The notes: generated by a model from the letters alone, not told the origin. A stretch of 64,000 bases of DNA from Bacteroides acidifaciens (GCF_903181435.1 NZ_CAEUHO010000001.1:434001-498000), one strand, 5' to 3'; counted from the first letter of the stretch, positions 1 through 8,357 are shown. Numbers and translations are program-made.

Positions 1-377
1 TCGATATTCTAAGCCCTCTGACGGAACAGGCGGAAAAGGAACTTTTGGCTGACGAGCCGCTGAAAGACCAAATCATGGCTATGCGTAAGATGTCGGGTAC
101 TGTGCAAAGTATAATGAATCTCTATTCCCGTAAACATGCAATGGACGGCATACGGATTGACGTGAAAATGGCAGAATTGAAAAAGGAACTGGAAGCCGCA
201 AAGAAGCTTCCTGCCGTTACCAGTTATGACGAAGAATTGAAAAACTATCAGAGCTTCCTTTCTTCCGTGGAATCCTTCATGAAGGATATGCAGAAAGCCA
301 GAGACAAAGGTGCCTACTCGGATGCGGATTACAACTCAATGTCCGATGCCTATGAATATGGTCTTTCCGTTATCTAA
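1..377 (+). CDS. C-terminal part of an unknown helical protein (5' partial)
   Basis: The reading frame is open from position 3 to a TAA at 375-377, so the gene begins before the window and 124 residues are visible. A TTG at 45 is an in-frame codon, not a convincing start, because coding-like sequence continues upstream of it. The visible part is highly charged, rich in Lys, Glu and Met, without hydrophobic segments, and looks alpha-helical or coiled-coil throughout. I recognise no family motif. It is followed by two hairpins (387-424 and 465-500), so it is probably the last gene of its transcript. No function can be assigned. Confidence 0.6.
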   Translation, partial: DILSPLTEQAEKELLADEPLKDQIMAMRKMSGTVQSIMNLYSRKHAMDGIRIDVKMAELKKELEAAKKLPAVTSYDEELKNYQSFLSSVESFMKDMQKARDKGAYSDADYNSMSDAYEYGLSVI

Positions 378-386
378 AGAAACAGG

Positions 387-424
387 TTCCTGCTATCCTG
401 TCACTACTGGCACGATAGCAGGAA
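387..424 (+). terminator. Hairpin downstream of the first gene
   Basis: An 11-bp perfect inverted repeat (TTCCTGCTATC / GATAGCAGGAA) with a 16-nt loop starts 10 bp after the stop codon. There is no clean T-run after it, so it may be an RNA 3'-end stabiliser rather than a full terminator. Confidence 0.4.
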
Positions 425-464
425 TTATTGTTAATAATATTTATATCCTATATAAATCAGTTGC

Positions 465-500
465 AGTCTTGAATTCGTTCAAGACTTTTTTATTTTTTTT
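465..500 (+). terminator. Rho-independent terminator
   Basis: AGTCTTGAA and TTCAAGACT form a perfect 9-bp stem closed by a TTCG tetraloop, followed directly by a T-rich run (487-500). This is a textbook intrinsic terminator for the upstream gene. Confidence 0.8.
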
Positions 501-504
501 CCCA

Positions 505-512
505 TAACTTTG
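505..512 (+). promoter_or_regulatory. Candidate Bacteroides -7 element
   Basis: TAACTTTG fits the Bacteroides sigma-ABfr -7 consensus TAnnTTTG and lies 60 bp before the lipoprotein start at 572. No good TTTG -33 box is visible at the right distance, so the assignment is tentative. Confidence 0.35.
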
Positions 513-571
513 CTGCCATAAGACTAAACAATTTTGTGAAATAGGAAAAGATAAACCAAACCCTGTATGTT

Positions 572-1333
572 ATGAAAAATCTGCAATTAACTAAGTTAGG
601 CTTTTTACTATTTCTCATCCTGCTGTGTGGATGTAGTGACAACTTTGTTATTGACACTCCTGCCGAGGCGGGTAATTCTTACGAAGCCGATGTCCATGTC
701 CTGAATAAATTCGTAGACATCAGCGAACCGGTTCAGAAGTATTACATTAATCCGAACAAGAAAAGCACTGTTCTGTCTTACATCACGAATTCCGACCTTG
801 AAGAACTGAACGCTGTGAATTCCTTAAGTGCATCGAGGTACGAAAAAAGTCTGCTCCGGCTGAATGAAAGGATTTCGCAGAGTATATTTTCCCAAACGGT
901 AGATTATGTAGTGATGTGTACAAGCAGCCAAATATTTGTAGACCGGATTAATGATGATTCGCCTATCGAACTGAAAAGTGCCGGTTTCACGACTTTGTCG
1001 GATAATCTGGTCGTTTCCTTACTGGATATTTCATCAGAGGGAATGTCTTCAAGAGAAATTTATTCAGGAAATCTGGTGCAGGCGGGGCTCGAACTGAATC
1101 CGTCCCTGTATGCGAGGGATAACTGGATATTCCGCATACGATGTGAGGTGGGCGAACCGACAGATAGAAAAACGGCCTGGGTACTTTTCTGCGGAGTAGG
1201 CTATTTCAGTGCCGCCTCTTTCAATTGGCTTGCGCTCGATTCTTATGATAACCGGGTTTCTTGGAACTTCACTAGCGAAAGCATGTTGGATGAAACTATG
1301 CCCTCAATCGCGCAAATGGTTTTCTTTAAATAA
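572..1333 (+). CDS. Hypothetical lipoprotein, 253 aa
   Basis: The N-terminus MKNLQLTKLGFLLFLILLCG ends in a lipobox (LLCGC), so a lipid-anchored envelope protein with mature Cys at about residue 21 is expected. The remainder (about 230 residues) is mixed alpha/beta with no motif I can name. There are no further membrane segments. It stands alone, between the terminator at 465-500 and the MATE exporter. No catalytic signature is visible; the function is unknown. Confidence 0.7.
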   Translation: MKNLQLTKLGFLLFLILLCGCSDNFVIDTPAEAGNSYEADVHVLNKFVDISEPVQKYYINPNKKSTVLSYITNSDLEELNAVNSLSASRYEKSLLRLNERISQSIFSQTVDYVVMCTSSQIFVDRINDDSPIELKSAGFTTLSDNLVVSLLDISSEGMSSREIYSGNLVQAGLELNPSLYARDNWIFRIRCEVGEPTDRKTAWVLFCGVGYFSAASFNWLALDSYDNRVSWNFTSESMLDETMPSIAQMVFFK

Positions 1334-1643
1334 AAGAATGGTAGTGACGAACGCCGGAAAGGTCTGGTGCGCCCTCTTTTGTGTTTATAGATAGAGGTTC
1401 AAAATAAAATTTGCTATCTTTGTGACGTAATTGATTGATAAACCAACGATATTCATCTATTTATGAAACTCTGTATATAGCTGCGCTCAACGAATAGCAT
1501 ACTTCTTTAATAAAGCTATTCAGCTATTAGACAGGCAGCCACTCGCCTGCCAAAGAGTTTTATATCCATTTTTATAAACTTGCGAAACTGTGTACTGCTA
1601 TGAGAATGTGGTATGCCGTATCGTGTTATTTTTAAGTTGAGCG
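1334..1643 (+). promoter_or_regulatory. Non-coding leader of the MATE gene with candidate promoter
   Basis: This 310-bp gap holds no gene. TATCTTTG at 1415-1422 matches the Bacteroides -7 box, though no clear -33 box is seen. The implied 5' leader is about 215 nt. It contains a short GGCAG/CTGCC stem near 1533-1552 but no riboswitch I recognise. Confidence 0.4.
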
Positions 1644-2936
1644 ATGAATTATACATATAAGCAAATATGGCTCATCAACTTTCCTGTGATGATGAGCATA
1701 CTTATGGAACAATTAATCAATATCACTGATGCTGTCTTTCTAGGGCATGTGGGAGAAGTCGAACTCGGAGCGGCCGCACTTGCCGGAATCTATTATTTGG
1801 CTGTTTATATGCTGGGCTTCGGGTTCAGTATCGGGATACAGGTGATGGTTGCCCGTAGAAATGGGGAAAAGCACTATAAAAAGACAGGGCGTACCTTTTT
1901 CCAGGGATTATATTTTCTGTCAGGGTTGGGAATCATTCTTTGCCTGCTGCTCCACTTTGCCTCTCCCTTCATTCTGCGACAGTTGATTACTTCTAACGAA
2001 ATCTATCAAGCAGTGATTCAGTATCTGGACTGGCGTAGCTTCGGACTGTTGTTCTCATTTCCTTTTTTAGCTTTACGCTCCTTTCTGGTAGGGATAACAA
2101 ACACCAAGGCGTTATCCGTAGCATCTATTACAGCTATCTGCATCAACATTCCTTTTAACTATTTACTAATTTTCAAATTGGATTTGGGTATATCAGGTGC
2201 AGCTATGGCTTCTTCTTTAGCAGAGTTTGGAGCCTTTGTCATACTTCTATTATATCTGTGGACGAAGATAGACAAAGTGAAATATGGACTAAAAATAGTC
2301 TACGACGGGAAGTTATTAATGAAATTATTAAGACTTTCAGTTTGGAGCATGCTCCATGCCTTTATCAGCGTTGCTCCTTGGTTCCTGTTCTTCGTAGCTA
2401 TCGAACATTTGGGAAAGATAGAGCTTGCCATCTCTAATATTACCCGTAGCGTTTCTACCGTTTTCTTTGTGATTGTCAACTCTTTTGCATCTACCACCGG
2501 TTCATTAGTCAGCAATCTGATTGGGGCGGGGCAGGGGAAAGAACTTATCCCCGTCTGCCGTAAAGTTCTTAAATTGGGCTATGCTGTGGGACTTCCACTG
2601 ATAGTTCTAGCTCTTTGTGGCAATCAATGGATTATCGGATTCTATACGAGTAATGATTATTTGGTTAAACTTGCCTTGTGTCCTTTTATAGTCATGCTTT
2701 TGAATTATACATTTGCATTGCCCGGATATGTTTATATCAATGCTGTTACAGGTACGGGAAAGACACGGCTTGCATTTGTCTTCCAGTTAATCACTATCCT
2801 GGTGTATCTGATTTACCTGTATCTGCTGAGTGAATATTTTCATGCTTCCCTCACTGTGTATATGACGGCAGAATACCTGTTTGTTATTCTCTTGGGAATA
2901 CAATCCGTTATCTACTTAAAGAAGAAATTCAACTAG
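1644..2936 (+). CDS. MATE-family multidrug/cation efflux transporter
   Basis: A 430-residue, strongly hydrophobic protein with about 12 predicted membrane helices, the usual size of MATE exporters (440-460). The first helix region with FPVMMSILMEQLINITDAVF matches the family pattern of the N-terminal half, and the internal repeat begins near residue 235 (LRLSVWSMLHAFISVAP). MATE proteins export cationic drugs or metabolites in exchange for Na+ or H+ across the inner membrane. The ATG at 1644 is preferred because the helical domain begins immediately. It is followed after 42 bp by the TIGR02757 gene on the same strand, so they may be cotranscribed. The substrate cannot be told from the sequence. 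Confidence 0.9.
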   Translation: MNYTYKQIWLINFPVMMSILMEQLINITDAVFLGHVGEVELGAAALAGIYYLAVYMLGFGFSIGIQVMVARRNGEKHYKKTGRTFFQGLYFLSGLGIILCLLLHFASPFILRQLITSNEIYQAVIQYLDWRSFGLLFSFPFLALRSFLVGITNTKALSVASITAICINIPFNYLLIFKLDLGISGAAMASSLAEFGAFVILLLYLWTKIDKVKYGLKIVYDGKLLMKLLRLSVWSMLHAFISVAPWFLFFVAIEHLGKIELAISNITRSVSTVFFVIVNSFASTTGSLVSNLIGAGQGKELIPVCRKVLKLGYAVGLPLIVLALCGNQWIIGFYTSNDYLVKLALCPFIVMLLNYTFALPGYVYINAVTGTGKTRLAFVFQLITILVYLIYLYLLSEYFHASLTVYMTAEYLFVILLGIQSVIYLKKKFN

Positions 2937-2978
2937 ATTATGTACTTTTGCACTCTCAATACTTGATACATTCTCAAA

Positions 2979-3686
2979 ATGACTGAAGATATAAAGAATA
3001 AACTTTTGATGTGTGCGGAGATTTACCATTGCGCAGACTTTATAACAAACGACCCGGTGCAATTCCCTCATCGCTATACGCTGAAACAGGATATTGAAAT
3101 CAGTGGCTTGCTGACCGCAATTATGAGTTTCGGCAACCGCAAACAGATATTGAAGAAAGCGGACGAACTGCACAGATTAATGGGAGATTCGCCTTATCAG
3201 TATGTGTTGTCCCGCCAGTGGGAGATCGATTTCCCTTCGAGAGTAACCAATAGCTTCTATCGTATGCTGTCGTATGCCGATTTTTATGGATACTTCCGGC
3301 GATTATATGCAGCCTATACACAGTTTGAAAGTCTGGAAGAAGCCTTGAATACGTACTCAGGAATACCTATGGAAAAGTTGTGCTCATTTCTTGAAGTATC
3401 CGCTAAAAGTCCTCAAAAGAAACTTAATATGTTTTTGCGTTGGATGATTCGTCGGGATTCGGCAGTTGATTTTGGAATTTGGAAGAGCTTTGACCGCAAA
3501 GAACTGATTGTTCCTTTGGATACACACGTCTGTCGGGTAGCCCATTATTTCAAGCTGACGGATGCGGAAACCTTTTCTTTGAAAAATGCCTGTCAGATAA
3601 CGGCAGCATTGGCTGAGGTCTTCCCGGATGATCCATGTTTGGGCGATTTTGCCTTGTTCGGATTAGGGGTGAATGGGGAGATTTAA
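2979..3686 (+). CDS. TIGR02757 (DUF2400) family protein
   Basis: A soluble 235-residue protein whose features match the TIGR02757 family: N-terminal DPVQFPHRY, GLLTAIMSFGNRKQI, a central KLNMFLRWMIRRDS and the C-terminal ending FALFGLGVN. The pattern RWMIR...DLGIW-like...PLDTHV is reminiscent of helix-hairpin-helix DNA glycosylases (the family is distantly HhH-GPD-like), but a catalytic role is not established. The length is normal for the family and the protein appears complete. It is 42 bp downstream of the MATE gene. Confidence 0.85.
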   Translation: MTEDIKNKLLMCAEIYHCADFITNDPVQFPHRYTLKQDIEISGLLTAIMSFGNRKQILKKADELHRLMGDSPYQYVLSRQWEIDFPSRVTNSFYRMLSYADFYGYFRRLYAAYTQFESLEEALNTYSGIPMEKLCSFLEVSAKSPQKKLNMFLRWMIRRDSAVDFGIWKSFDRKELIVPLDTHVCRVAHYFKLTDAETFSLKNACQITAALAEVFPDDPCLGDFALFGLGVNGEI

Positions 3687-3710
3687 TGTAAGTCTGATAA
3701 AATGAAATTC

Positions 3711-3764
3711 TCGATTATAATCGGAAAAGTCTACGTTAAGTGAACTGTTTTCGATTATAATCGA
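3711..3764. repeat. Twin palindromes TCGATTATAATCG(A/G)
   Basis: Two copies of a 14-bp dyad sit with 40 bp between their centres: 3711-3724 (one mismatch) and 3751-3764 (perfect; extends to a 20-bp palindrome TTTTCGATTATAATCGAAAA at 3749-3768). Spacing near four helical turns would suit a pair of operators, but no intact gene starts next to them. They lie between the TIGR02757 stop and a truncated GNAT gene. Confidence 0.6.
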
Positions 3765-3790
3765 AAAATTAGAGAGTTGTTAAAATACTG

Positions 3791-4129
3791 TTAGGATAAT
3801 TCATTAATATTTATTTTGTCTAATTGGGGATTTGGAAAAGTCGAGTTTAAGTAAAAGTATTCACTTCGTTTATAACGTTTAAATCCCATTTTCTTATAAA
3901 AATTGTATAACTGTTTTTTTGCGATATTACTATCCTGTTCCATTTGTTTAAGATTCATTTTAGTATTCCATTCACTCTCCTGTTTAGAAGAGTTAGGATG
4001 ACTAACTTCTAATTGTAATGGAAAAGCTTTTAGGATTGTAATTCCGTATGAACTATTTAATCTAAGCAGGATATCTTTCGTGATGAGTCTACCATATCCT
4101 TTTCCACGATATTTCTTTGTCGTTTTTAT
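3791..4129 (-). pseudogene. Truncated GNAT N-acetyltransferase remnant
   Basis: On the minus strand an open stretch of about 112 codons runs from 4129 to a stop at 3791-3793. It encodes the second half of a GNAT acetyltransferase: the acetyl-CoA loop (KYRGKGYGRLITKDI) and the late motif LYNFYKKMGFKRYKRSEYFY. An in-frame TAG (4130-4132) precedes it and there is no start codon before the acetyl-CoA loop, so the N-terminal 50-80 residues are missing. The upstream DNA does not encode them in any frame I checked. It is probably non-functional. Confidence 0.75.
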
Positions 4130-4229
4130 CTATTTGGCTTTTATATACGTGTCAGCAAAGAAAAAAGTATTAACTTTGCTAACACGGTTTAAACTACAGT
4201 TTCGTGAGTAATTCTTCTTATCGTTTGTT

Positions 4230-4541
4230 TTAAATCCAAATCATAATCTCTATTTCTTTATCAGTTGTGATCTTTTCCTTTTTCCTGATTTCCGCTTTGA
4301 GAGGAAGTAAATAAGTATCAAGTTTGGTGTCAAACCAGATTGCGGTTTCCCATTGGGTATTGCCGATTTTGGCCGTCATCTTCAACCGTCCCCAGCCTTC
4401 CTCTAAGAATCCGAGATTCTCTCTTATTTCTTTGGACATCTCTTTCGGCAGGCAGGCTATGTGCCAACCGCCCGTTCCGACGGTCGATGAGTAGTTCCAA
4501 ACTTTTGCAGTAAACTCGTATTTCATTCCTTTATTTTCCAT
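4230..4541 (-). CDS. DUF1905 domain protein, 103 aa
   Basis: The protein starts MKYEFTAKVWNYSSTVG and contains GGWHIACLPKEMSKEIRE and WGRLKMTAKIGNTQWETAIW, the pattern of DUF1905, a small beta-barrel domain of unknown function often fused to or next to YdeI/OmpD-like proteins. The first Met (4541) is followed by a second at residue 6 (4526) that fits the family start better. It is intact, but lies between two broken genes (GNAT and helicase remnants), so the patch may be an old deletion site. Confidence 0.75.
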   Translation of the reverse strand: MENKGMKYEFTAKVWNYSSTVGTGGWHIACLPKEMSKEIRENLGFLEEGWGRLKMTAKIGNTQWETAIWFDTKLDTYLLPLKAEIRKKEKITTDKEIEIMIWI

Positions 4542-4623
4542 TGTACAAAAATAGGTAATAATAGGAGATTAGCTATAATTTTTCTTTTAATTAATTTTCG
4601 ATGTTTGTTTGAATACACATCTA

Positions 4624-4978
4624 TTATAGGAATCGGCAACTGGGCAAAGTGGTAGAATAAGTCAAAGTCAACTTGTGCATAGCCCTTGTGGTTGCCATAT
4701 AAAGCATACTTTTATCAATATTGGAATGATAGTTCTTATCATCTGTTTGCGGAATGATTACTTCGTCAAATTCCAGTCCTTTCGCCATATGGGCGGAAGT
4801 GATGATAATCCCTTTCACATAAGCAGAACTTTGATTTGACAAAAGTGAGATGTCGTTTGCATATATCTGGAGCTTTTGAACAAGTTCTTTTGCTTGGGAT
4901 TCTGTTTTGCAGATGAACCCTAATGAGGTATGATGGGAGTTCTTGAAGAAGTTTCATTATTTCTCCTATTGCAAATAT
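4624..4978 (-). pseudogene. Frameshifted C-terminal remnant of a UvrD/HelD-like helicase
   Basis: The stretch begins immediately after the ung stop codon on the minus strand. One frame reads IFAIGEIMKLLQE (4978-4935), then coding moves to another frame with GFICKTESQAKELVQKLQ, followed by IIITSAHMAKGLEFDEVIIP and MLYMATTRAMHKLTLTY to a stop at 4624. These are late superfamily-1 motifs (the 'KGLEFD' and 'TRA..L.L' boxes) of HelD/UvrD-type helicases. All ATPase motifs of the first half are absent and the frame is broken, so this is a decayed gene. Confidence 0.75.
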
Positions 4979-5641
4979 TTACCAATCAATTTCTTCTATT
5001 CCCTTACTATGCAAGAAAGCATTGGCTTTGCTGAAGTGTTTGCAACCGAAGAAACCATATTCGGCAGAGCGGGGAGAGGGATGAACAGTGGTTAGTACCA
5101 AATGTTTGCTGGTATCTATCAAAGATAATTTCTCTTTCGCATAACTTCCCCAAAGCATAAATATCAAATTCTCCCGTTTTTCGCTTAGTTTCCTGATAAC
5201 TGCGTCTGTGAAGATTTCCCAGCCCATATTTCGGTGAGAACCGGTCTCGTGTGCACGTACGGTAAGAACTGAGTTCAGCGGGAATACCCCTTGAGCAACC
5301 CAACGGTCCAAATTGCCGGAAGTTGGAATTGGTTTTCCCAAGTCCTGATGTATCTCTTTGAAGATGTTACTTAGTGAACCGGGGATAGCTACTCCCTCAG
5401 GTACAGAAAAACAGACTCCATAATATTGTCCGGGATTGGGATAAGGGTCTTGTCCAAGGATAACTACTTTTACTTTTTCGAAGGGACAGGAATTGAATAT
5501 ATGAAAAATCTGATGTCCAAGAGGGAGGACGTGTGCCCGTTTATATTCATCTTTGACGAATGTAACCAACTTTTCGAAGTATGGTTTGTCAAATTCTTCT
5601 TGTAATTGTTGTTTCCAACTTGGCTCTATTCTGACATTCAT
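4979..5641 (-). CDS. ung: Uracil-DNA glycosylase, family 1
   Basis: A 220-residue family-1 UDG that removes uracil from DNA to start base-excision repair. The water-activating loop is GQDPYPNPGQYYGVCFSV with the catalytic Asp at residue 65; the leucine-loop HPSPRSAEYGFFGCKHF holds the catalytic His at about 187. E. coli has His in place of Pro in the first motif (GQDPYH), so this is a variant I believe is common in Bacteroidetes. Length and start (ATG at 5641) are normal. It is divergent from the RRM gene; a good minus-strand promoter lies at 5671-5702. Directly downstream comes a helicase remnant. Confidence 0.95.
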   Translation of the reverse strand: MNVRIEPSWKQQLQEEFDKPYFEKLVTFVKDEYKRAHVLPLGHQIFHIFNSCPFEKVKVVILGQDPYPNPGQYYGVCFSVPEGVAIPGSLSNIFKEIHQDLGKPIPTSGNLDRWVAQGVFPLNSVLTVRAHETGSHRNMGWEIFTDAVIRKLSEKRENLIFMLWGSYAKEKLSLIDTSKHLVLTTVHPSPRSAEYGFFGCKHFSKANAFLHSKGIEEIDW

Positions 5642-5670
5642 AAGATGGGACTTGATAAATTATGTAAAGG

Positions 5671-5702
5671 CAAAAGTAGATATATTACAAGAGAATATCA
5701 AG
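5671..5702 (-). promoter_or_regulatory. ung promoter (Bacteroides type)
   Basis: On the minus strand TACTTTTG (5678-5671) matches the -7 consensus TAnnTTTG, with TTG (5701-5699) 20 bp upstream as the -33 box. It lies 30 bp before the ung start, leaving a short leader. Confidence 0.6.
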
Positions 5703-5810
5703 AATGAGAGGCGAAATTGTGTATCTCGCCGATTTGAGATGAATTGTGTGCTAATTGTGCTAATAAATGATAATTATCGTCTTTCTTCCCCAAAAGAATG
5801 GGGATAAACG

Positions 5811-5839
5811 TATTTTTCTGATTTATTACGTTATCTTTG
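5811..5839 (+). promoter_or_regulatory. Candidate promoter for the RRM gene
   Basis: TATCTTTG at 5832-5839 is an exact -7 match with a T-rich -33 region near 5812-5816. The leader to the ATG at 5965 is about 120 nt, long for such a short gene, as expected for cold-responsive RNA-binding protein genes. The rest of 5642-5964 holds no gene. Confidence 0.5.
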
Positions 5840-5964
5840 TTCCCAGAGTTTGAGTTACGAATCATTATCGTATAGTTCTCCTTTTAATATATTATTAGTA
5901 AGTAGGTCTTTTCTGTAATTATCCTCCTCACTCCAATTTAGTATTTATTTTAATAAAAGTTTAA

Positions 5965-6267
5965 ATGAACATTTACATCGCAGGTTTAAGTTATCGTACA
6001 AACGATGCTGACTTAACAAATTTATTTGCAGAGTTTGGAGAAATTTCTTCAGCTAAAGTAATTTTTGATAGAGAGACTGGTAGATCCAGAGGATTCGCTT
6101 TCGTAGAAATGCCGAATGATGCAGAAGGACAAAAGGCAATTGATGAATTGAATGGCGTTGAATATGACCAGAAGGTTATTTCAGTAAGCGTAGCACGCCC
6201 TCGTGCTGAAAAACCGTCATACGGTGGAAACCGTGGAGGTGGTTACAACAATTCTAGAAGATATTAA
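5965..6267 (+). CDS. RRM-type RNA-binding protein, 100 aa
   Basis: A single RNA recognition motif fills residues 1-78: RNP2 is IYIAGL (3-8) and RNP1 is RGFAFVEM (about 43-50). The tail is Gly/Arg/Asn-rich (GGNRGGGYNNSRRY), typical of bacterial RRM proteins that bind single-stranded RNA. In Bacteroides such small RRM proteins (the Rbp family) are abundant post-transcriptional regulators affecting polysaccharide-locus expression; whether this is the RbpB orthologue needs a comparison. It precedes a DEAD-box helicase and a cold-shock-domain protein on the same strand, suggesting a shared role in RNA structure remodelling. A hairpin at 6281-6313 may end its transcript. Confidence 0.92.
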   Translation: MNIYIAGLSYRTNDADLTNLFAEFGEISSAKVIFDRETGRSRGFAFVEMPNDAEGQKAIDELNGVEYDQKVISVSVARPRAEKPSYGGNRGGGYNNSRRY

Positions 6268-6643
6268 TATCCGGATTCTTGGAAAGCGGAGGAAATCTTT
6301 CTTCTGCTTTTCTATGAAGTCTTTCTATATCCGCCTTTATGATTTGTCTGCGGAGGTTGTCTTAATCTGACAGCCGGAAATGAAAATCATCTAACAATTA
6401 AGTTCTGCTAATTCTCACTCCTCTGTGTAGTGCAACTAGGATACTCCAAATCCTGATCTTTTCATGTCTAAAGAAGAATTATTAGGCTTTATTGCAATTT
6501 GAAGACTCTTGAAAATCAAGAGTGTAAGTTTAATAATTATATCACAAAGTCTATATTGATAATTGTGCTGGCATTATCGTAAACATTTGCATGAAATGTT
6601 TTCAGATGTTCCGGCGTAAGTACAGGTATAGCAAATTACATTT
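6268..6643 (+). other. Non-coding stretch: hairpin after the RRM gene and long helicase leader
   Basis: No gene fits in these 376 bp. A G-U-containing hairpin (about 6281-6313, GAAAGCGGAGGAA paired with TTCTTCTGCTTTTC) may terminate the RRM transcript, though it lacks a strong T-run. A perfect 8-bp stem ACTCTTGA/TCAAGAGT at 6505-6523 lies in what is probably the 5' leader of the DEAD-box helicase. Long structured leaders are usual for cold-induced helicase genes. I see no canonical -7 box that decides the start site. Confidence 0.4.
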
Positions 6644-7768
6644 ATGACATTTAAAGATTTAAAAATAACCGAACCGATTTTAAAAGCAATTGAAGAAAAA
6701 GGATATACTGTGCCGACTCCTATTCAGGAAAAAGCGATTCCTGCCGCATTGACGAAAAGGGATATATTAGGTTGTGCACAAACGGGAACAGGAAAGACTG
6801 CTTCGTTTGCAATTCCTATCATCCAGCATTTACATGAAAACAAAGAGCCCGGTAAGCGTCAGGGTATCAAAGCGCTGATATTAACGCCTACTCGCGAACT
6901 TGCTTTGCAAATCAGTGAGTGTATTGATGATTATTCAAAATATACCCGTGTGTGTCACGGGGTTATTTTCGGCGGTGTCAATCAGCGTCCACAGGTTGAT
7001 ATGTTGCATAAAGGCATTGATATTTTGGTCGCAACTCCGGGGCGTTTGCTTGATTTGATGAACCAGGGACATATACACTTGGACAAGATACAATATTTTG
7101 TGCTTGATGAGGCAGACCGCATGCTCGATATGGGATTTATTCATGATATTAAGCGGATATTGCCAAAGCTCCCGAAAGAAAAGCAGACCTTGTTTTTCTC
7201 TGCGACAATGCCGGATAGCATTATTGCATTAACAAAATCTCTGTTGAAGAACCCGGTGAAGATTTATATCACTCCAAAATCATCTACGGTAGATTCAATA
7301 AGGCAAATCATTTATTTTGTAGAAAAGAAGGAGAAGAGCCAGCTCTTAATCTCAATTTTGCAAAAAGCGGAAGAGCAATCGGTATTAGTCTTCTCGCGTA
7401 CGAAGCATAATGCTGATAAGATTGTCAGAATATTAGGTAAAGCAGGTATTGGCAGTCAGGCTATTCATGGAAACAAGAGCCAGGCAGCCAGACAGTCTGC
7501 ACTGGGAAACTTCAAATCGGGAAAAACCAGAGTAATGGTAGCAACCGATATTGCTTCCAGAGGAATTGATATTAACGAATTGCCGTTGGTTATTAATTAT
7601 GATCTTCCTGATGTACCCGAAACGTATGTACATCGTATCGGGCGTACCGGAAGGGCAGGAAATGAAGGAACAGCACTAACGTTCTGTTCGCAGGAAGAAC
7701 GCAAGCTCGTCAATGATATTCAGAAGTTGACGGGTAAGAAACTGAATAAAGCTAGTTATACTATCTAA
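6644..7768 (+). CDS. DEAD-box ATP-dependent RNA helicase (RhlE-like)
   Basis: A 374-residue minimal DEAD-box helicase that unwinds RNA using ATP. All motifs are present in order: Q motif (TPIQEKAIP, ~26-34), motif I AQTGTGKT (~46-53), Ia PTRELALQ, Ib TPGRLLD, II DEAD (~151-154), III SAT (~185-187), V TDIASRGID and VI HRIGRTGRAG. There is no long C-terminal extension, so it is the short RhlE-like type. It lies between the RRM protein and a cold-shock-domain protein, 53 bp upstream of the latter. The spacing suggests one transcript ending at the strong terminator at 8318-8357. Confidence 0.93.
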   Translation: MTFKDLKITEPILKAIEEKGYTVPTPIQEKAIPAALTKRDILGCAQTGTGKTASFAIPIIQHLHENKEPGKRQGIKALILTPTRELALQISECIDDYSKYTRVCHGVIFGGVNQRPQVDMLHKGIDILVATPGRLLDLMNQGHIHLDKIQYFVLDEADRMLDMGFIHDIKRILPKLPKEKQTLFFSATMPDSIIALTKSLLKNPVKIYITPKSSTVDSIRQIIYFVEKKEKSQLLISILQKAEEQSVLVFSRTKHNADKIVRILGKAGIGSQAIHGNKSQAARQSALGNFKSGKTRVMVATDIASRGIDINELPLVINYDLPDVPETYVHRIGRTGRAGNEGTALTFCSQEERKLVNDIQKLTGKKLNKASYTI

Positions 7769-7821
7769 AATCAATAATTTACAATCTCTTTAAAATTAAT
7801 ATAAAACTAAATAGAAATTCT

Positions 7822-8271
7822 ATGGCAAAATTCATGACAGTTAGTAAACGTGAAAATGAAAAGAAAAGACTTGCAAAAAGAGAAGAAAAACTGAAAAAGA
7901 AAGAAAGTAAGAAACTATCAGGTAAAACGAATAGCTTTGATGATATGATTGCTTATGTGGATGAGAACGGGATGATAACTTCGACTCCACCGGCTGATGA
8001 TATCCAAAAAGATGAAATTAATCCGAATGAGATAGTAATAGCTACTCCGAAGAAGGAGGAAGAGGAGCCTGTTATCTTGAGAGGTCGTGTTGAATTCTTT
8101 AATGTAGCAAAGGGGTTTGGCTTTATTAAAAATCTTGCCGGAGTTGAGAAGTATTTTTTTCATGTGAACAATACTGTGTCAGAAATTGCAGAGAATGATA
8201 TTGTAACATTTGACTTAAAACATGGTCTGAAGGGGATGAATGCTGTTAATGTAACTTTGGAAAAGAAATAG
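7822..8271 (+). CDS. Cold-shock-domain protein with basic N-terminal extension, 149 aa
   Basis: The C-terminal 65 residues are a cold-shock domain: RGRVEFFNVAKGFGFIKN carries the RNP1-like KGFGFI and EKYFFHVNNT carries the RNP2-like FFHV box. The first 45 residues are extremely basic (SKRENEKKRLAKREEKLKKK), probably a helical RNA-contacting or ribosome-contacting extension, followed by an acidic linker. This long form with a Lys-rich extension is common in Bacteroidetes. It likely acts as an RNA chaperone and sits 53 bp downstream of the DEAD-box helicase. Confidence 0.9.
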   Translation: MAKFMTVSKRENEKKRLAKREEKLKKKESKKLSGKTNSFDDMIAYVDENGMITSTPPADDIQKDEINPNEIVIATPKKEEEEPVILRGRVEFFNVAKGFGFIKNLAGVEKYFFHVNNTVSEIAENDIVTFDLKHGLKGMNAVNVTLEKK

Positions 8272-8317
8272 ATTTCCACTTGACCCGAAATAAAGACAAG
8301 AGACTGTCTGATAAAAT

Positions 8318-8357
8318 AAAAAATCCCTTGAACTTCAAAAGTTCAAGGGATTTTTTT
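8318..8357 (+). terminator. Strong Rho-independent terminator
   Basis: AAATCCCTTGAACT pairs perfectly with AGTTCAAGGGATTT, loop TCAA-like, followed by seven T. It closes the helicase/cold-shock transcript. Confidence 0.85.

Noticed and set aside
310..507. Small overlapping plus-strand frame (65 codons)
   Set aside because: It overlaps the 3' end of the first gene and runs through both terminator hairpins; no protein features.
1500..1600. Riboswitch in the MATE leader
   Set aside because: Only a weak 5-bp stem is visible and no conserved riboswitch core could be recognised.
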